DNA from: Cryptomeria japonica
Taxonomy: Eukaryota > Streptophyta > Pinopsida > Cupressales > Cupressaceae
Direction: 5' to 3'
DNA: 64,000 nucleotides
NCBI RefSeq assembly: GCF_030272615.1
Contig: NC_081415.1
Coordinates: 107,944,406-108,008,405 of the forward strand
Both the position numbers and the translations under genes were made by a program. The notes beneath the pieces are model-generated. The model had not been told where the DNA came from. It made no database searches and worked only from the letters and a program-made list of their open reading frames with translations. Of the stretch, positions 35,816-48,872 are shown in pieces. The stretch's first letter is position 1. Each line of letters opens with the position of its first letter.

Positions 35816-37340
35816 TCCCTAGTATCTCACATAAACACTAATGATTCTTGGATTATAGATAGTGGATGCTCTCATCACATGATAGGTGATAAACACAAGT
35901 TTGTAAAACTTGAAGATTATGATGGAGGTTATGTAAGATTTGGTAATGATGCCCCATGTCCAGTGAAAGGTAAAGGATCTATCACACTTCTTGACAATGC
36001 TAAATGTAATGATGTATACTGGGTTGAAGGATTGAAATACAATTTGTTGAGTGTAGCACACCTAAACAATACAGGATACCGAATAGAATTTCAGAAGGGA
36101 ATTGTCAAAGTTCATGACAAACATGGAAAGTTAGCTGCTACTAGGACTCAAACAAGAGGTAATACATTTCATCTTGACTCAACTCGAAACAAATCTCTTT
36201 ATGTTAAAATAGAAGAACCCTGGTTATGGCATAAAAGGTTTTGTCATGTTAATTTTGATAATCTGATCAAAATATGTAAGAAGCATCATGTAAGAGGTCT
36301 ACCAAGCTTGGAAAAACCTGAGAATGCTATGTGCTAAGGATGCCAGATGGGTAAGATTACAAGATCAGCCTTTACAAGTAAGTCCTATACCTCTAAAGTA
36401 ATTTTAGATCTTGTACACACTGATCTTTCTGGTCCCATGAAAGTTCAGAGTTATTATGGTGATAAATATTTCATATTATTTGTGGATGATTACTCAAGGA
36501 TGATGTCAGTAATGTTTTTAAAAGAAAAATCAGAATCTTTTCAAATGTTTAAATGGTACAAGGCAAGAGTTGAAAATGAAATAGGAAGACAGTTGAAATG
36601 TCTTAGATCTGATAGAGGAGGAGAGTTCACATCTGATGAATTTAACTTATATTGCAATGATCATGGAATAAAAAGGCAAGTATCTACACTGAGAACTCCA
36701 CGGAAAAATGGGATAGCCAAGAGAAGAAATAGATCTATTGTAGATTGTGCCAGAACCCTGATGATTGAAAAGAAGGTACCTCAAATATTATAGAGAGAAG
36801 CAATAAGCACTGCAGTCTACACCCTAAACTGAGTACAACTAAAGAAAGGAACTATGAAGACACCATATGAAATCTAGTATGACAAGAAACCTAATGCAAG
36901 TTACTTTAAAATCTTTGGAAGTAGATGCTATGTTCATAAAGATGATAGAAATGGGAAGTTTGATAAGAAAAGCGAGGAAGGAACATTTCTTGGTTATTAT
37001 TCTAGAAGTAAAGCATTCAAATGTCTGATCAAATCATCTAACAAAATAGTGGAAAGTGCAAATGTGAAAATTGATGAATTTGTAGAAAGAAATGATGAAG
37101 GAAATTCCAAAGAACCAAAGAATTATGAAGAATTTGTTTATGTTCAATCGAGAAGTCCTACCGAGAAAGCAGCTGAAGAACCTAAAGATTGTATTCAGTT
37201 ACCAAGTGATGAAGAAGATCATACAAAGCCTACTGAGCCTATATTAGCCAAATATGTTAGAAGAAATCATGCATCAAGTCAAATTATAGGAGATAAGGAT
37301 GATCCAGTAATGACAAGGAACAAACTGAGATAGAACACAT
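35816..37340 (+). pseudogene. Element E protease and integrase
   Basis: Protease: WIIDSGCSHHMIGDKHKF (about 35848-35901), Asp-Ser-Gly intact. Gag-pre-integrase: LWHKRFCHVNFD and GCQMGK. Integrase core: DLVHTDLSGP, FILFVDDYSRM and CLRSDRGGEF carry the two catalytic Asp; the third acid, expected as Glu in NGxAERRN, is Lys (codon AAG at 36719-36721). Stops at 36335, 36791, 36830 and 36875 interrupt the frame without shifting it. The linker ends in DDPVMTRNKLR followed by a TAG at 37331. The integrase could not be active as it stands. Confidence 0.88.
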
Positions 37341-38922
37341 GTCTGATATCTCAAGTTGAACTGAGAATAGTAAAAGAGGCATTTAACAATGAAGATTGGG
37401 TAAATGCTATGACAGAAGAAATTGATCAAATCAAGAAGAATGAAACATGGGCATTGGTTCCAAGACCAATGGACAAAAATATAATCGATATAAAATGGAT
37501 TTTCAAAAACAAGTTAAATGAAAAAGGTGAGGTCATTCGGAACAAAGAAAGACTAGTTTGCAAAGGTTATGCTCAAGAGGAAGGAATAGATTATGGTGAG
37601 ACTTTTGCACCTATGGCTAGACTTGAGAGAGTAAGAACATTGTTGGCATATGCTGCCTTCAATAATTTCAAGGTATATCAAATGGATGTCAAATCTGCAT
37701 TTTTGAATGGTATATTAGAAGAAGAAGTTTACATTGAACAACCTAAAGGATTTGTTGAAGACAAGAATAAAGATCAGGTATGTAAGCTGAACAAAGCTTT
37801 ATATGGTGTAAAGAAAGCACCGAGAGCATGGTATGAAAGATTGCACTCTTACTTAATCAAAATTGGTTTTATAAGAACAAGTGAGAACAACATGTATATG
37901 AAGAATGATGAAAACAATGGTATATTGCTTTCAGTCATATTTGTTGATGATATTATTTTTTGTGGAAGTAATTCTCAATGCAAGAACTTTGGAAATGAAA
38001 TGTGCAAAGAATTTGAGATGTCATTAATTGGTGAGATAAAAGTATTTCATAGGTCTACAAATACTGCAAATGAACAATGAGATTTTCATTACTCAATCCA
38101 AGTACATAAAGGAAATCCTAAAGAAATTTGGAATGGAGGATTCTAAACCAGTAAGTACTCCTATGACTACCAACTGTAAACTGTCAAAGAATGATGAATC
38201 TGCGTCTATTGATGAGACACTTTACTAATCTATGATTGGAAAGTTGCAATATGTTGTTCACAGAAGACCAGATATAGCACATGTAGTAGGTATAGTTGCA
38301 AGATTTTCTGCAGATCCTAAAGAAACCCATATGACAACAATCAAGAGAATTTTTAGATATCTGAGAGGCACTGAAGATTATGGCCTAGTATATGAAAAGA
38401 GGAATGATTTTGATTTGAAAGTTTATGCTGATGCTGATTGGGTAGGCAACATTGATGATCAGAAAAGCACAAGTGGTGGAGCTTTCTTCTTAGGAAGTAG
38501 ACTAGTAAGTTGGCTTAGCAAGAAACAAGGATGCATTTCACAGTCAATAGCTGAAGCTGAATATGTTGCTGCAACATTAAATTGTACCAACATAGCATGA
38601 TCAAACAACTGTTGGAAAGTATAAATGAAAAGGTTATTGAGCCAGTAACTATATTTTGTGACAACACTAGTGCCATTAACATTTCAAAGAATCTGATAAT
38701 GCACTCTAAGACAAAGCATATATCTATAAAATATCATTATCTCAGAGAAGAAGTTCAAGAGAAGAATGTTATACTAGAATATATCAGTTCAAATGAGCAA
38801 ATTGCAAGCAGCTTCACCAAGCCACTACCTAAAGACACTTTTGAGTATCTCAAAAGCAAGCTAGGGGTCCTACCCCTATCTTCTATTCACTGCCAGAGTT
38901 CAGTGACAACATCAATTAAGTG
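37341..38922 (+). pseudogene. Element E reverse transcriptase and RNase H
   Basis: [71 protein letters not shown] and the active-site [10 protein letters not shown] (about 37938-37967). A frameshift near 38045 and a second near 38590 put the next section in another frame: MIGKLQYVVHRRPDIAHVVG, FRYLRGTEDYGLVY, then RNase H with YADADWVGNIDDQKSTSGGA, SWLSKKQGCISQSIAEAEYV, CDNTSAINISKN and TKPLPKDTFEYLKSKLG, ending at TGA 38920. Two shifts and few stops in 1,580 bases make it one of the less damaged copies. Confidence 0.88.
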
Positions 38923-39275
38923 AATCTATAGAATATTATTTGTGGATTGATGCTGATTTTTGTACTTTGGGAGATTTTCTAAATGTGTGTAGGGAATTTT
39001 GAATAGAGACCAAGTTGATCTGACTGAGTTCTAAATGTTACAGTGAGGCGATAACTTCATAGGAGAAGGAACCCTAAATTAGTTTTCTTTTTGGCATTGT
39101 TGTCAAAGGGGGAGAAGACTAAATGATGACTAAATGAAGTAAAGGGAGAAGACTAAATGGGGAAGATTTCAGAAGTCTACTGAATGGGCGAGAAGACTTC
39201 AGAGAAGTTTCAGAATGAATGATACAACATTCTGAATCAATTGAATCAAATCAAGTTGGTTTTTCCATCAATGCC
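38923..39275. other. Element E 3' untranslated region
   Basis: About 350 bases with several purine-rich GGGGGAGAAGACTAAATG-like repeats (39107, 39145 and 39186), apparently spare PPT-like copies upstream of the real one. Repeated PPT-like motifs here are known for Sireviruses. No ORF. Confidence 0.5.
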
Positions 39276-39287
39276 AAAGGGGGAGAT
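39266..39287 (+). promoter_or_regulatory. Element E PPT with upstream CATCAATG
   Basis: CATCAATG (39266-39273) followed by AAAGGGGGAGAT (39276-39287) and then the LTR. The matching CATTGATG lies 131 bases on at 39405-39412, farther than in A, B, C and G. Confidence 0.75.
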
Positions 39288-40775
39288 TGTTGGCATTACA
39301 GTAGAAAGACAGATTGTTGGCATTTCAATAAGGATATTGAGAAGGTTCAAGATTATTGATATAACTGAAGAAGGATGATAACTGTCTTAATAATATTATT
39401 TTGTCATTGATGTCAAGAGATTGATTTTCTGATTCAGTATGATGTTGCCATATCTTAAGAAGTATGTTTTGATGAGTATTAAGAAGTCGGTAAGAGACAC
39501 TGAAAGAATATGATAATAAAGGGGAGTAATAAGTTATTCAATGGGCAACTATTACCGAGTTAGAAAATGATGAGATCATGTTGTTTTGATTGTTTTGATA
39601 TCCTATATATGTTTTTTAATACTGTACTAAGTCACTGAGCAAAGGAACCTAGTCGGTTAACCCTAAGGTTATCAATGTTGGTAAATGAAGATAGAATGTC
39701 TACCGAGTGAAGTTTAGTGTTAATCGAGTAATAACCAAGTTATAGTAGAATATATTGGATGAATACAAGCATTATTTAATGAAGGACAATGATGAGCTGG
39801 AGTTGATTAAATGATTGGTATGTCACACATGAAGTTTGTTAAGGATCTATGGCAATAGAAGATTGGCAGGAAGATCTACAACTCAGATTGAACCACAATA
39901 ACCTTGTGCAAGTTCCAAGAAAGGAATACAAGTCTCAAGGCAAGGTAAAATGTTTTCAGATTGAAGGATACATTGAACTTGGTCAAGTGTGAAGATCTAA
40001 TGGCTAAGATTGATCATGGGAAATGTGATCAAAGGAGATTAAGGAGTGATAATTATTTATAAATAACGAATTGTTGATAAACAATGGATGCGGGCAATTG
40101 TAAGCACAGTGATGCTACAGTAATGTTTACCGAGCATAAAAGCTTGGAGATCTGATTGAAGAACAAATTGGGAAGCCCAACAAGCCCTACAAGGGACAAG
40201 ATAAGTCTTATGACAAGATTGTTTTGAGAAAATAAGAATCTACTTTAGCATTTCAGATGTAAAGTTGCTGATATATTTTATTACTGTTGTTTATTTTGTA
40301 AGTGATAGAAATCTCTTAGCCAAGTGAACTTAACAGTCTTATTTGTAAATCCTCTAACAAGGTGACATTCTAAATGGATGTTTGAAATCCTTTGACAAGG
40401 TCACTTCTAACAAAGTGCAATATCCTAACAAATCTAAGGGAAATCCCTTAACTGGGTCACATCTAGCAATGTGTTTGTTATCTTTAATAGGATTTGCTTT
40501 TAACCAAGCATACTCTAGAAGAGTATATTTCTTAGTGGGTCTAAAATCCCACAGTGGTTTTTCCCTATTTGGGTTTCCACGTTAAATCTGGTGTTATATG
40601 TGTTGTGATGATTACATGTTTATGAGCTTAAATGTTTTATAGTTTTAGCTATTTTCTATAGTATATGCTACCGAGGTTGAATTTGTTGGATATATTGAAG
40701 ATTAAGTTTGTATGATTCACCCCCTCCCTCTCATCCTATTATTTATTGACTTAGAGCTTTACTATTGGCATCTGT
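39288..40775 (+). repeat. Element E 3' LTR (last 8 bases displaced to 48878-48885)
   Basis: It matches the 5' LTR from TGTTGGCATTACAG to TTGGCATCTGT, where F interrupts it. The final ACTTAATA lies at 48878-48885, in place of the expected ACTTAACA (one C-to-T change). Confidence 0.85.
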
Positions 40776-41983
40776 TGTTAGGCCCAATATGGAAAGCTAA
40801 TGTACTAAGAGGGGAGGGGTGAATCAGTACTTCAAAACTTTTCTTCAACAATAACTTTACTGTTAAGCATAAACTGAATATTGCTGTAACATAATATAAT
40901 GCTAAAACAAATAAATAACAATCATACATGATTCACTCCATAACACATATATTTTGGTTACGCAGAAACTCTCGATTAGAGAGAAAAACTGCGGTGGGGA
41001 TGACACCCACAACTTCAATACTGTAATAATAAAGGTTGCTCGATTAGAGCTAAATGTTTAGCTATTTCTAATAGCTTACCCTATTAGGAGTATCAAGATC
41101 TGTTAGATCTACCTTGCTAAAGGATTTTACAATACTTATTCTAAATGCTGCACCTGGTTAGAGGATTTACAATTTATAGACTTTGTTAGAGTCTTTTACC
41201 CTGTTATAGGTTTCTTTTACAACTCAAAATATATCAATCAATAATACAAATATTTGCAACTTTACATCTAGAATGTTATAGCAGATTCTATGTCCTCAAA
41301 ATGATATTACCTTGCTTATAGCATACTTCGGTAATCCATATATTAACTTGGTAAACCCTTCTATTTACTCTGTTCCTTGATTGTTCTCTGAAATCCTTCT
41401 TGGTGACCACTGTGTTTCTCTGTCAACTGTAACAGTCATAACACTCTATAATTACTCATGATTTTCCCTTTTTTTTGTACAAGTCTTCCTTCATACACAC
41501 ATGCACACACATATCTAATCCTGAATTCATGTTGTATAAATAGATCTCTTATGTCAGTAATCTGGTTCATGCTTCGATCTTACAAACATGATTTCTCGAA
41601 TGAATAACCATGCAAAATATTTCATTGCTTAGATGACCTCAAAATCATACACAATCTTTAAGTGCAATTTCCAATGTGATAATGGTTACTTGTTCCTCGA
41701 TCTTTGTAACATCTGTCCCATATATCTCTAGGTTCAATGAATCTGGTAACACGTTTCACTTGGTGTGTGTTCACTCGGTATATCATTCTTGCTGCTTGGT
41801 AGACATAGAAAGTTACTCAGTAGAGTGTTCGGTGTATACTATGCTCTGAGACTACTTTCTTCTATAATCGACCGCACTGTTTTTACCGACTTCTCTGTGC
41901 TTACCGACTGCATGATTTGGTAGTAGTAATCAACTAGAATAACTTTGAACATAAGACTAATGGCAACTTAGTAAGTAGTAACA
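40776..41983 (-). repeat. Element F 3' LTR (1,208 bp)
   Basis: It starts TGTTAGGCCCAATATGG, carries CTAAGAGGGGAGGGGTGAAT (40797-40816) and GAAAAACTGCGGTGGGGATG (40983-41002), and ends GTAGTAACA. Nearly the same as 47667-48872. Several ACCGACTGCAT-type repeats lie near 41870-41930. Confidence 0.9.
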
Positions 41984-42004
41984 ATCTCCCCTTTTGACAT
42001 TAGT
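41956..42004 (-). promoter_or_regulatory. Element F PPT and altered inverted repeat
   Basis: The PPT on the minus strand is CAAAAGGGGAGAT (41984-41996). ACTAATG (41956-41962, LTR) and CATTAGT (41998-42004, internal) pair over 7 bp. The bases differ from those of A, B, C and G at this place, yet the pairing remains. Confidence 0.6.
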
Positions 42005-42359
42005 TGAGATGTTTGACAAAAACTACTTTCAAAGTTATAACTAAAAAATCTATATACTTGCAAAATTTGACTAAACTGACAGTATATACATTTGTCAATG
42101 AAATAGTATATTCAAATATACTCCCCTTATCAATATACTGTACATAACTCTGATTTTGCATGCTCAGTGATCAATGTTCTGTGTGTTGCTCTTGTTCTTT
42201 GCTCTTTGATTACTTGTTCGGTGATTACTGCTCTATTCACTGCTCGGTTTACTGTTCCCCTTGACAAACTCAACTGTGTATTGGATACTCTGCTCAGTAT
42301 ACTACACTACCCCTATATACTTTGATACTATACTCCCCCTTTTTGATAAACATCAAAAT

Positions 42360-45300
42360 TTAGTTACCATTTGGTGGAGGAAATTGGTCAAAAATGGATT
42401 TATACTTTGTCCTTGCATCGGTGAGGGTGACAGAAAGGGTATCCTTGACACTGTCCATTAAAGAATTTTGTGCTTGAATATCAGCTAATAGGGAAATTAA
42501 GCCATCTAATGTGCTTCCCTCTTGTGTAGTAGATAGGTAGGTGGCTCGGTTGATCTGTTCTTGGATAGAGGACAAGTGTGGAATGAATAAGGTTTGAAGA
42601 GTCATAATGTCCATCCTTATTTTTTGCTCTTCATTCCTGAGTTCCAATTGTTGAGCCATCAGCTTTTGTAACTTTGTATAAAAATTCTAAATAGAATTGG
42701 GCTCAGTGGTCAACTTACTTGAGAGATCGATGATCTTGTTCTCAATCACTTCAGTTTTATTTTTGATATCTTTAATTAATAAAGAGAATGTATAGAGTTT
42801 CTAAAATAAATAAAGAATGTGCTTGAGTTGAGGGGACAACTTAGCAATAAGTTTGACAAGTTTAACTTTGCCAATAGCAATAGCTTTATGTACCTCTTCA
42901 ATCATTTTTGCAGTGGGCTCTTTGTCCTTTAACTTGCTCAAATATTCAGATGCATCTACTCCAGATGTCTCTATCTGATTTAGGAGTTCATCCAGTTGAA
43001 TATGGATGGGTGCATCAGTTGACACTAGAGCTGCAGGTAGCATATATGTTAATAGTCTCTTTCCTGTTCGGCCTTTGCTTTGCATAGTTCACTGAATTCA
43101 ATGAGTGCTTGCCCTTTTAATTTTGATATGTCTACATTTGGCAACACTATTGGTTTCGAAAAGTCTACCTTGAAACTATGCTTCTTCATTTTCTTTTCTT
43201 TAGATTTTGCTAGTTGAACCAATACAATAGCTTGGGAGGCTTATGGATCCTCGGTGGGTTGCTCAGTGGAGGCAACACTTTTATCAGTTTCTTTAGCCTC
43301 TCCTGAGTCCTTAGGTGGTTTAGTGCTTGAGGTCTCAATTGTAACATTTTCAGTGTTAGAAGGATCCTGAGAGGTCTGTTCCCAGGTGGCCTGAGGAGTA
43401 GCTTCTCCTTCTGTAGACTTGTGAACCTCTGCACCTTGTTCAATATCTTGAGGGGTCTCAGCTGCAGCAAACTGAGTGATCAGAGGATAGGGCTGAACTT
43501 GTTCCAAAACTAACTCACTGGATACCAGTTTTGCATATGCATTCCCTTCAATCATTTCCTATTCAGGTGCCTCGGTGTCCATGATATCTTCATCAATTTG
43601 TATAGTGTCAGCAGGGTCTTGCTTGGTGATATCAGGATCTTGCTCGGTGACATCAACTATTTCAACTTCACCTTGCTCACCAGCAGTCTTGATTCGAAAG
43701 ATTTCCTGCCACTTTTCTTTTTTCTCATTCTCCACTTCAATATACAAACCATTCATCAATTTTAAGGCTCTTTGTTTGATGAGGAAATTTGTGTGGTAGG
43801 TTTTCAGATTTTCATTTATTTCAACTATTGACATGTCTGCAAAGAGATGCACTAGACTTCTTTCTCTAATCTGTTTCTCCAAGTCCATTGCATATTTCCA
43901 CCTGTTATCAATATGCAAATATAATTCCTTTGGAATAGAATTAGATATTTCTAATGGGACTAGTCAAAATTTCAGAAGTGTGCTAATGAAAGCTTCTTCA
44001 ATTTTTCTCTTTTCATCATCAGATCTGGATTCATACTTGACAAATCTGAATGATCCAAATCCACCATATTGCTTTAGACTAGCACAAAAATTTTCAACAC
44101 TATGTACATTTTCTTTTGTACTCTTAACAATCTGAAATTTGTTAGCATCTTCAGACTCTGTGTCACTGGACTCTTTAGTCAAAATGAGTCTCTGAGTAGA
44201 TTTCTTATAGGTTTTTGTTACCTTAGGAACAACAACAATCTTTGGTTTCTTACTCAATGACACTGCAGATGATCTTGTGTTTGGTTGCTTCATTGAGGGA
44301 GTCGGTGATGCCTTTGATGTGTCCTATTTCTTCCTCTTCAGAACTTTCCCTTTAGGCAGCTCGGTGCTTAATGTAATAGCAACCTCTTGGGCTTCTGATT
44401 CCTCCTCGGTGATGACTAGAGTGCCCTTGATAGGTGTGGAGGAAGAACCTTCTCCAAATTTCTCTGATAATGCCTTGATCATTTTTGTTGCTTTTCTTGT
44501 AGCTTTTGGTACTACAATGCTCATCTTTACTTTCTCTTTCACTTCTTCATATGTTCCACATCTCAGCTCAGTAGCATGCCTTGGTAATGTAAGAAAAGAA
44601 TCTATCTGCTATTATGTGATGTTAAAGTCAATCTCATAACCCATAGGTGACAAAGATTGAGTTCTTGGTTCCACAGCATTCACATAACAGTAGTCAGTGT
44701 CTACTTCAAAACATATGTCATCCTTATATTTTTCCACTAGCTGGGGTGGAATTCTATACCTGTTATGCATCTTCTCTTGAAACTTGCTAAAATAATCATC
44801 CATAATATCATTGAAGTTGTCACCTAGACATTTGATGAAGTCACTGATTTGATGGGTGATTAGTCAGTGTAGCTCCCAAACTACTTTACCGACAGCTGGA
44901 AAGAATTTTTCAAAATAGTAAAACATGCATACTAACAGTGATCCAAACTTCAATGTATTGGTCGATTTGTTCTTCTTTGGCTTCCTTATGGTGTTTAGAT
45001 TTTCAAACAGGTTTTTCAGCAATACTTCACAAAGATCAATTTGCATTCCCTTTTTCACAATTTTGTATGCTAAGTCTACTGCTGCACAGGGTACATTGTT
45101 TTCCCTTGCTGATTGGAAGAAACAATAACCTATTAGTCTAATAGAAAACTTTAGCTCTGCATCAGTTACATTGTTCAATTTCAATCCTCTGCAATCAGAT
45201 TCCACTCCGGTTAGAGTGCTCAATTCCTTTTGTGATATCATCTTCTGAGCTCGGGCGTGATCATAAATAGGGTAACCGGTAATCAGATGAATGATTTCCT

Positions 45301-45685
45301 TTGTGATTTTGAATGGTTTCTCTTCTAACCACATGAAATCATCATGAACTCTACTCAAAACAAACTTGACCCACTAGGGTTTGAAGACACAGGGATAGGT
45401 TAGGGCTTCAGTCAATCCCTTGATCTTAATGTGCTCATACTTGCTATCCAATATCCCATCGGTACACAGTTCATCATAGGTGTCTTTGATTTCAACATGA
45501 CCTAGTTCTTCAACGCGACATTTGGTGAAGAATCTGACATCCTCAACTAGTAAAACTCTATCCAGAATGAGTGAAAATGTAGTTTTGTCATCCAGTTCTG
45601 ATGCTACTTTGGGAGTTAGAGAGTATTTCAGTGAGGGCTTTTCAACATTCTTAACAACAACGGGCTCTTGGATCTTAGGTGCCAT
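42360..45685 (-). pseudogene. Element F ORF2: large protein of unknown function
   Basis: One minus-strand frame runs from ATG 45685 (MAPKIQEPVVVKNVEK) to about 43240 with only in-frame stops (for example 45371, 44861, 44609, 44321, 43961, 43556, 43238); a frameshift near 43150 moves it to the frame that ends at 42360. About 1,110 codons. Blocks: WVKFVLSRVHDDFMWLEEK, KITKEIIHLITGYPI, LTGVESDCRGLKLNNVTD, IGYCFFQSARE, IDLCEVLLKNLFENLNTIRK, LKFGSLLVCMF, YKDDICFEVDTDYCYVNAV, MGYEIDF, a Lys/Thr/Ser-rich basic linker (44540-44150), a helical segment, an acidic Thr/Glu/Asp-rich linker (43650-43240) and a helical C-terminus. The order matches B and D. The family is unknown to me. Confidence 0.75.
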
Positions 45686-46251
45686 TTGTAGATTTCAGAC
45701 AAAAATTAACAAAAGATCCTTAGGGTTTGAAGACTTTCAAACGGCTGACGCTTTTCCTCTTAGCAAATATGAAACAAAAATTCTCAACTAACATGATCAA
45801 TAGACCAGTTTAACAATGCATTGAGATTGATGTAAATACCTTGAATTTCGCTTTAGAGGAGGTTTGATTGCCTTGGATTCTCTTGTTCTGCTCTCTTGAA
45901 AACTTGGCAAGTGTAAAATGACCATGTAAGTGCATTAAGTACACAATATACCTTATCGGGCTCCGTGCAGGTTAGGTCAAAAACATTAAATGCACTCGGT
46001 TCCACTAAATTGATTTACTCTCCTTTTTGCGCTTTAACCAAGTAGTCAGATTTCCTTCATTTACCGACTAGACAAGCTTCCTATATTTACCGACTAGACA
46101 GGCTTCCTGTATAGTGCTCCAAGAGTCTTTGATAGAATTTCAAACTTACTAATACATCTTAACTATGCAGATTTTGAATTAAGTACATAATAAAATAGGA
46201 ACTATTAAGATTTAACCTTGAGAGAATGCAGTCCCTTCATACCTTTACCGA
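45686..46251. other. Spacer between ORF1 and ORF2 of element F
   Basis: About 560 bases without a supported frame; it contains two copies of a TTACCGACTAGACA-G-CTTCCT repeat (about 46060-46110). Confidence 0.45.
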
Positions 46252-47604
46252 TTAATTTGGAATAGGTGCACCTAACTTGGTAGGTAAGGTTCTTTCTTCA
46301 TTTGACACAATTTCCTTCTTTTTCCAAATCATTTGTAATTTGTCTTTTATTTCTTTAGTGTCTCCTCTAGTTTGATCTCTGTAATCTCCACCTAAGTGTC
46401 CAACTTTGTGACAATGAAAACATGCCATACTAGGATTTCTCCATGATCTTCGGTTGTTCATTCCAAACCTTATAAAGAAGTTGGCACTTATATGTCCATA
46501 TCTTCCACAACATTCACACCATATTCTTGTATTATAATCCCATGGTACTATAGCATATTGTCGGTTAAGATCTCTGTGAGTTCGGTAGCTTCCAGTATTT
46601 GCTCAGTGTACAGACCACATATAGTTCTTTTGCTTAAACCAACACTTCTCAGTACTATGTCCATATCTATTATAGTTTTTACAAAACCCCTTGAATTTTG
46701 CCTTCTCATGATTATTAACAGACTTTGTCCTACACTGGTTAAATGTGTGACCATATTTATTGGAATTGTGACAATAACCATTGGACTTAGTAACATTTGG
46801 TTGCTTACCTTTTCTGATTTGGCACATGTTGGCAGTATGACCTTGTTTTCCACAGTAGTTGCAAATAGGCTTCTTTCCTTTGATGATCTTCTTGTTTCTA
46901 GCTTACTTTGATGATTCTCCTCTCTTTGTAGTGTAGATTCCCTTCTCGGTAGAGTCTTTTCCTTTGTAACTGAGTCCTGCATCTTTGTTGGGTCTTCTTG
47001 TATTCAGTTGCTCATCCAACATCTTTGATGCTTCATAATTCTTCTTCAATGTTTCTTTGGATTTCTTCTCTATTTCAAGTTCATCGGTCAATCTTGATAC
47101 TTCAAGTTTCAATGCTTGATTCTCATCATCTTTTAGATTTGCTTCATGATGTGCATAACCTAGTTGATCTGACATATTTTGTTGAATCCCAGTCAACCTT
47201 ATGATTTCATCATTCTTTTCAGATACTAATGCTTCAAGTTGTTGTTTCTCTCTTTCTAGATCTTTTATTTTATCCTCGCCTGTCCTCAATGCATCAAGAT
47301 TTTCAGTCATTTGTGTGCTGAAATGTTCATGTCCTCTTTTCATTGCCTTTAGTTGATCAGTCAGTGCTTTGTTCTTTTCTTTCAGTTCTCCAATCATTTC
47401 TTCAGTCTCTTCAGACATACTATTCTCAAATGATGTCTCAATTTGTTCTACTAGCTCTTAAGAGTCCTGAAAATCATTAGACAATCTTCTTCTAACTTTC
47501 AAAGACTTTTTCATTTGTCTTTGCATGTCTACAATCACTTGATTAGCATGATCCAACTCTTCTTGTAGATATACAATTCTCCTAGATTGTTTATAGCCTT
47601 CCAT
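46252..47604 (-). pseudogene. Element F ORF1: long coiled coil with about five CCHC knuckles
   Basis: ATG 47604 (MEGYKQSRRIVYLQEELDHA), 49 bases past the PBS. One frame of 451 codons, broken by stops only (47458, 46903, 46603). The first 230 codons are a clear coiled coil (KDLEREKQQLEALVSEK, LKLEVSRLTDELEIEKKSKE). Then come knuckles CNYCGKQGHTANMC, a run with CHNSNKYGHTFNQC, CKNYNRYGHSTEKC, CECCGRYGHISANF and CFHCHKVGHLGGDY (about 46870-46385); several have lost one ligand. Gag-like in place and knuckle type, but without the Copia gag body. Confidence 0.78.
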
Positions 47605-47652
47605 TGATAAGATCTTTCTCTTTAGGTAGTTAAACCCTTTTCCAAGATTCAA

Positions 47653-47664
47653 GCTCTGATACCA
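47653..47664 (-). promoter_or_regulatory. Element F primer-binding site
   Basis: GCTCTGATACCA (plus), two bases from the LTR at 47667; identical to that of the Copia elements. Confidence 0.9.
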
Positions 47665-47666
47665 AT

Positions 47667-48872
47667 TGTTAGGCCCAATATGGAAAGCTAATGTACTAAG
47701 AGGGGAGGGGTGAATCAGTACTTCAAAACTTTTCTTCAACAATAACTTTACTATTAAGCATAAATTGAATATTGTTGTAACATAATATAATGCTAAAACA
47801 AATAAATAACAAACATACATGATTCACTCCATAACACATATATTTTGGTTACGTAGAAACTCTTGGTTAGAGAGAAAAACTGTGGTGGGGATGACACCCA
47901 CAACTTCACTACTGCAATAATAAAGGTTGCTCGGTTAGAGCTACATGTTTAGCTATTTCTGATAGCTTACCTTGTTAGGAGTATCAAGATCTATTAGATC
48001 TACCTTGCTAAAGGATTTTACAACACTTATTCTAAATGCTGCACCTAGTTAGAGGATTTATAATTTATAGACTTTGTTAAAGTCTTTTACCCTGTTATAG
48101 GTTTCTTTTACAACTCAAAATATATCAATCAATAATACAAATATCTGCAACTTTACATCTGGAATGTTATAGCAGATTCTATGTGCTCAAAATGATATTA
48201 CCTTGCTTATAGCATACTTTGGTAATCCATATATTAACTCGATAAATCCTTCTGTTTACTCTATTCCTTGACTATTCTCTAAAATCCTTCTCGGTGACCT
48301 CTGTGTTTCTTTGTCAACTGTAATAGTCATAATACTATAATTACTCATGATTTTCCCTTTTTTTTGTACAAGCCTTGCTTCATACACACATGCACACACA
48401 TATCTAATCCTGAATTCATACTGTATAAATAGATCTCTTATGTCCGTGATCTGGTTCATGATTCGATCTTACAAACATGATTTCTCAAATGAATAACCAT
48501 GCAAAATATTTCATTGGTTAGATGACCTCAAAATCATACACAATCTTTAAGTGCAATTTCCAATGTGACAACGGTTACTTGTTCCTCGATCTTTGTAACA
48601 CATTTCCCATATATATCCAGGTTCAATGAATCTGGTAACATGTTTCACCCGGTGTGTGTTCACTCAGTATATCATTCTTGCTGCTCGGTAGACAAAGAAA
48701 GTTACTCGGTAGAGTGTTCAATGTATACTATGCTCTGAGACTACTTTCTTCTATAACCGACCGCACTGTGCTTATCGACTGCTCTGTGCTTACCGACTGC
48801 ATGATTCGGTAGTAGTAACCGACTAGAATAACTTTGAACATAAGACTAATGGCAACTTAGTAAGTAGTAACA
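47667..48872 (-). repeat. Element F 5' LTR (1,206 bp)
   Basis: It starts TGTTAGGCCCAATATGG and ends AGTAGTAACA, followed by TTTGT. It differs from the 3' copy at scattered sites, mostly C/T or A/G. Confidence 0.9.

Larger units (their letters stand above)
40776..48872 (-). mobile_element. Element F: complete pol-less LTR element with ORF1 and ORF2
   Basis: 8,097 bp. The 3' LTR is 40776-41983, ORF2 45685-42360 (minus), ORF1 47604-46252 (minus), PBS 47653-47664, 5' LTR 47667-48872. The TSD is TCTGT (40771-40775) and TTTGT (48873-48877), one transition. No pol motif is present. It lies eight bases from the end of E's 3' LTR. With E it is among the younger insertions here, judged by the few LTR differences. 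Confidence 0.85.
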
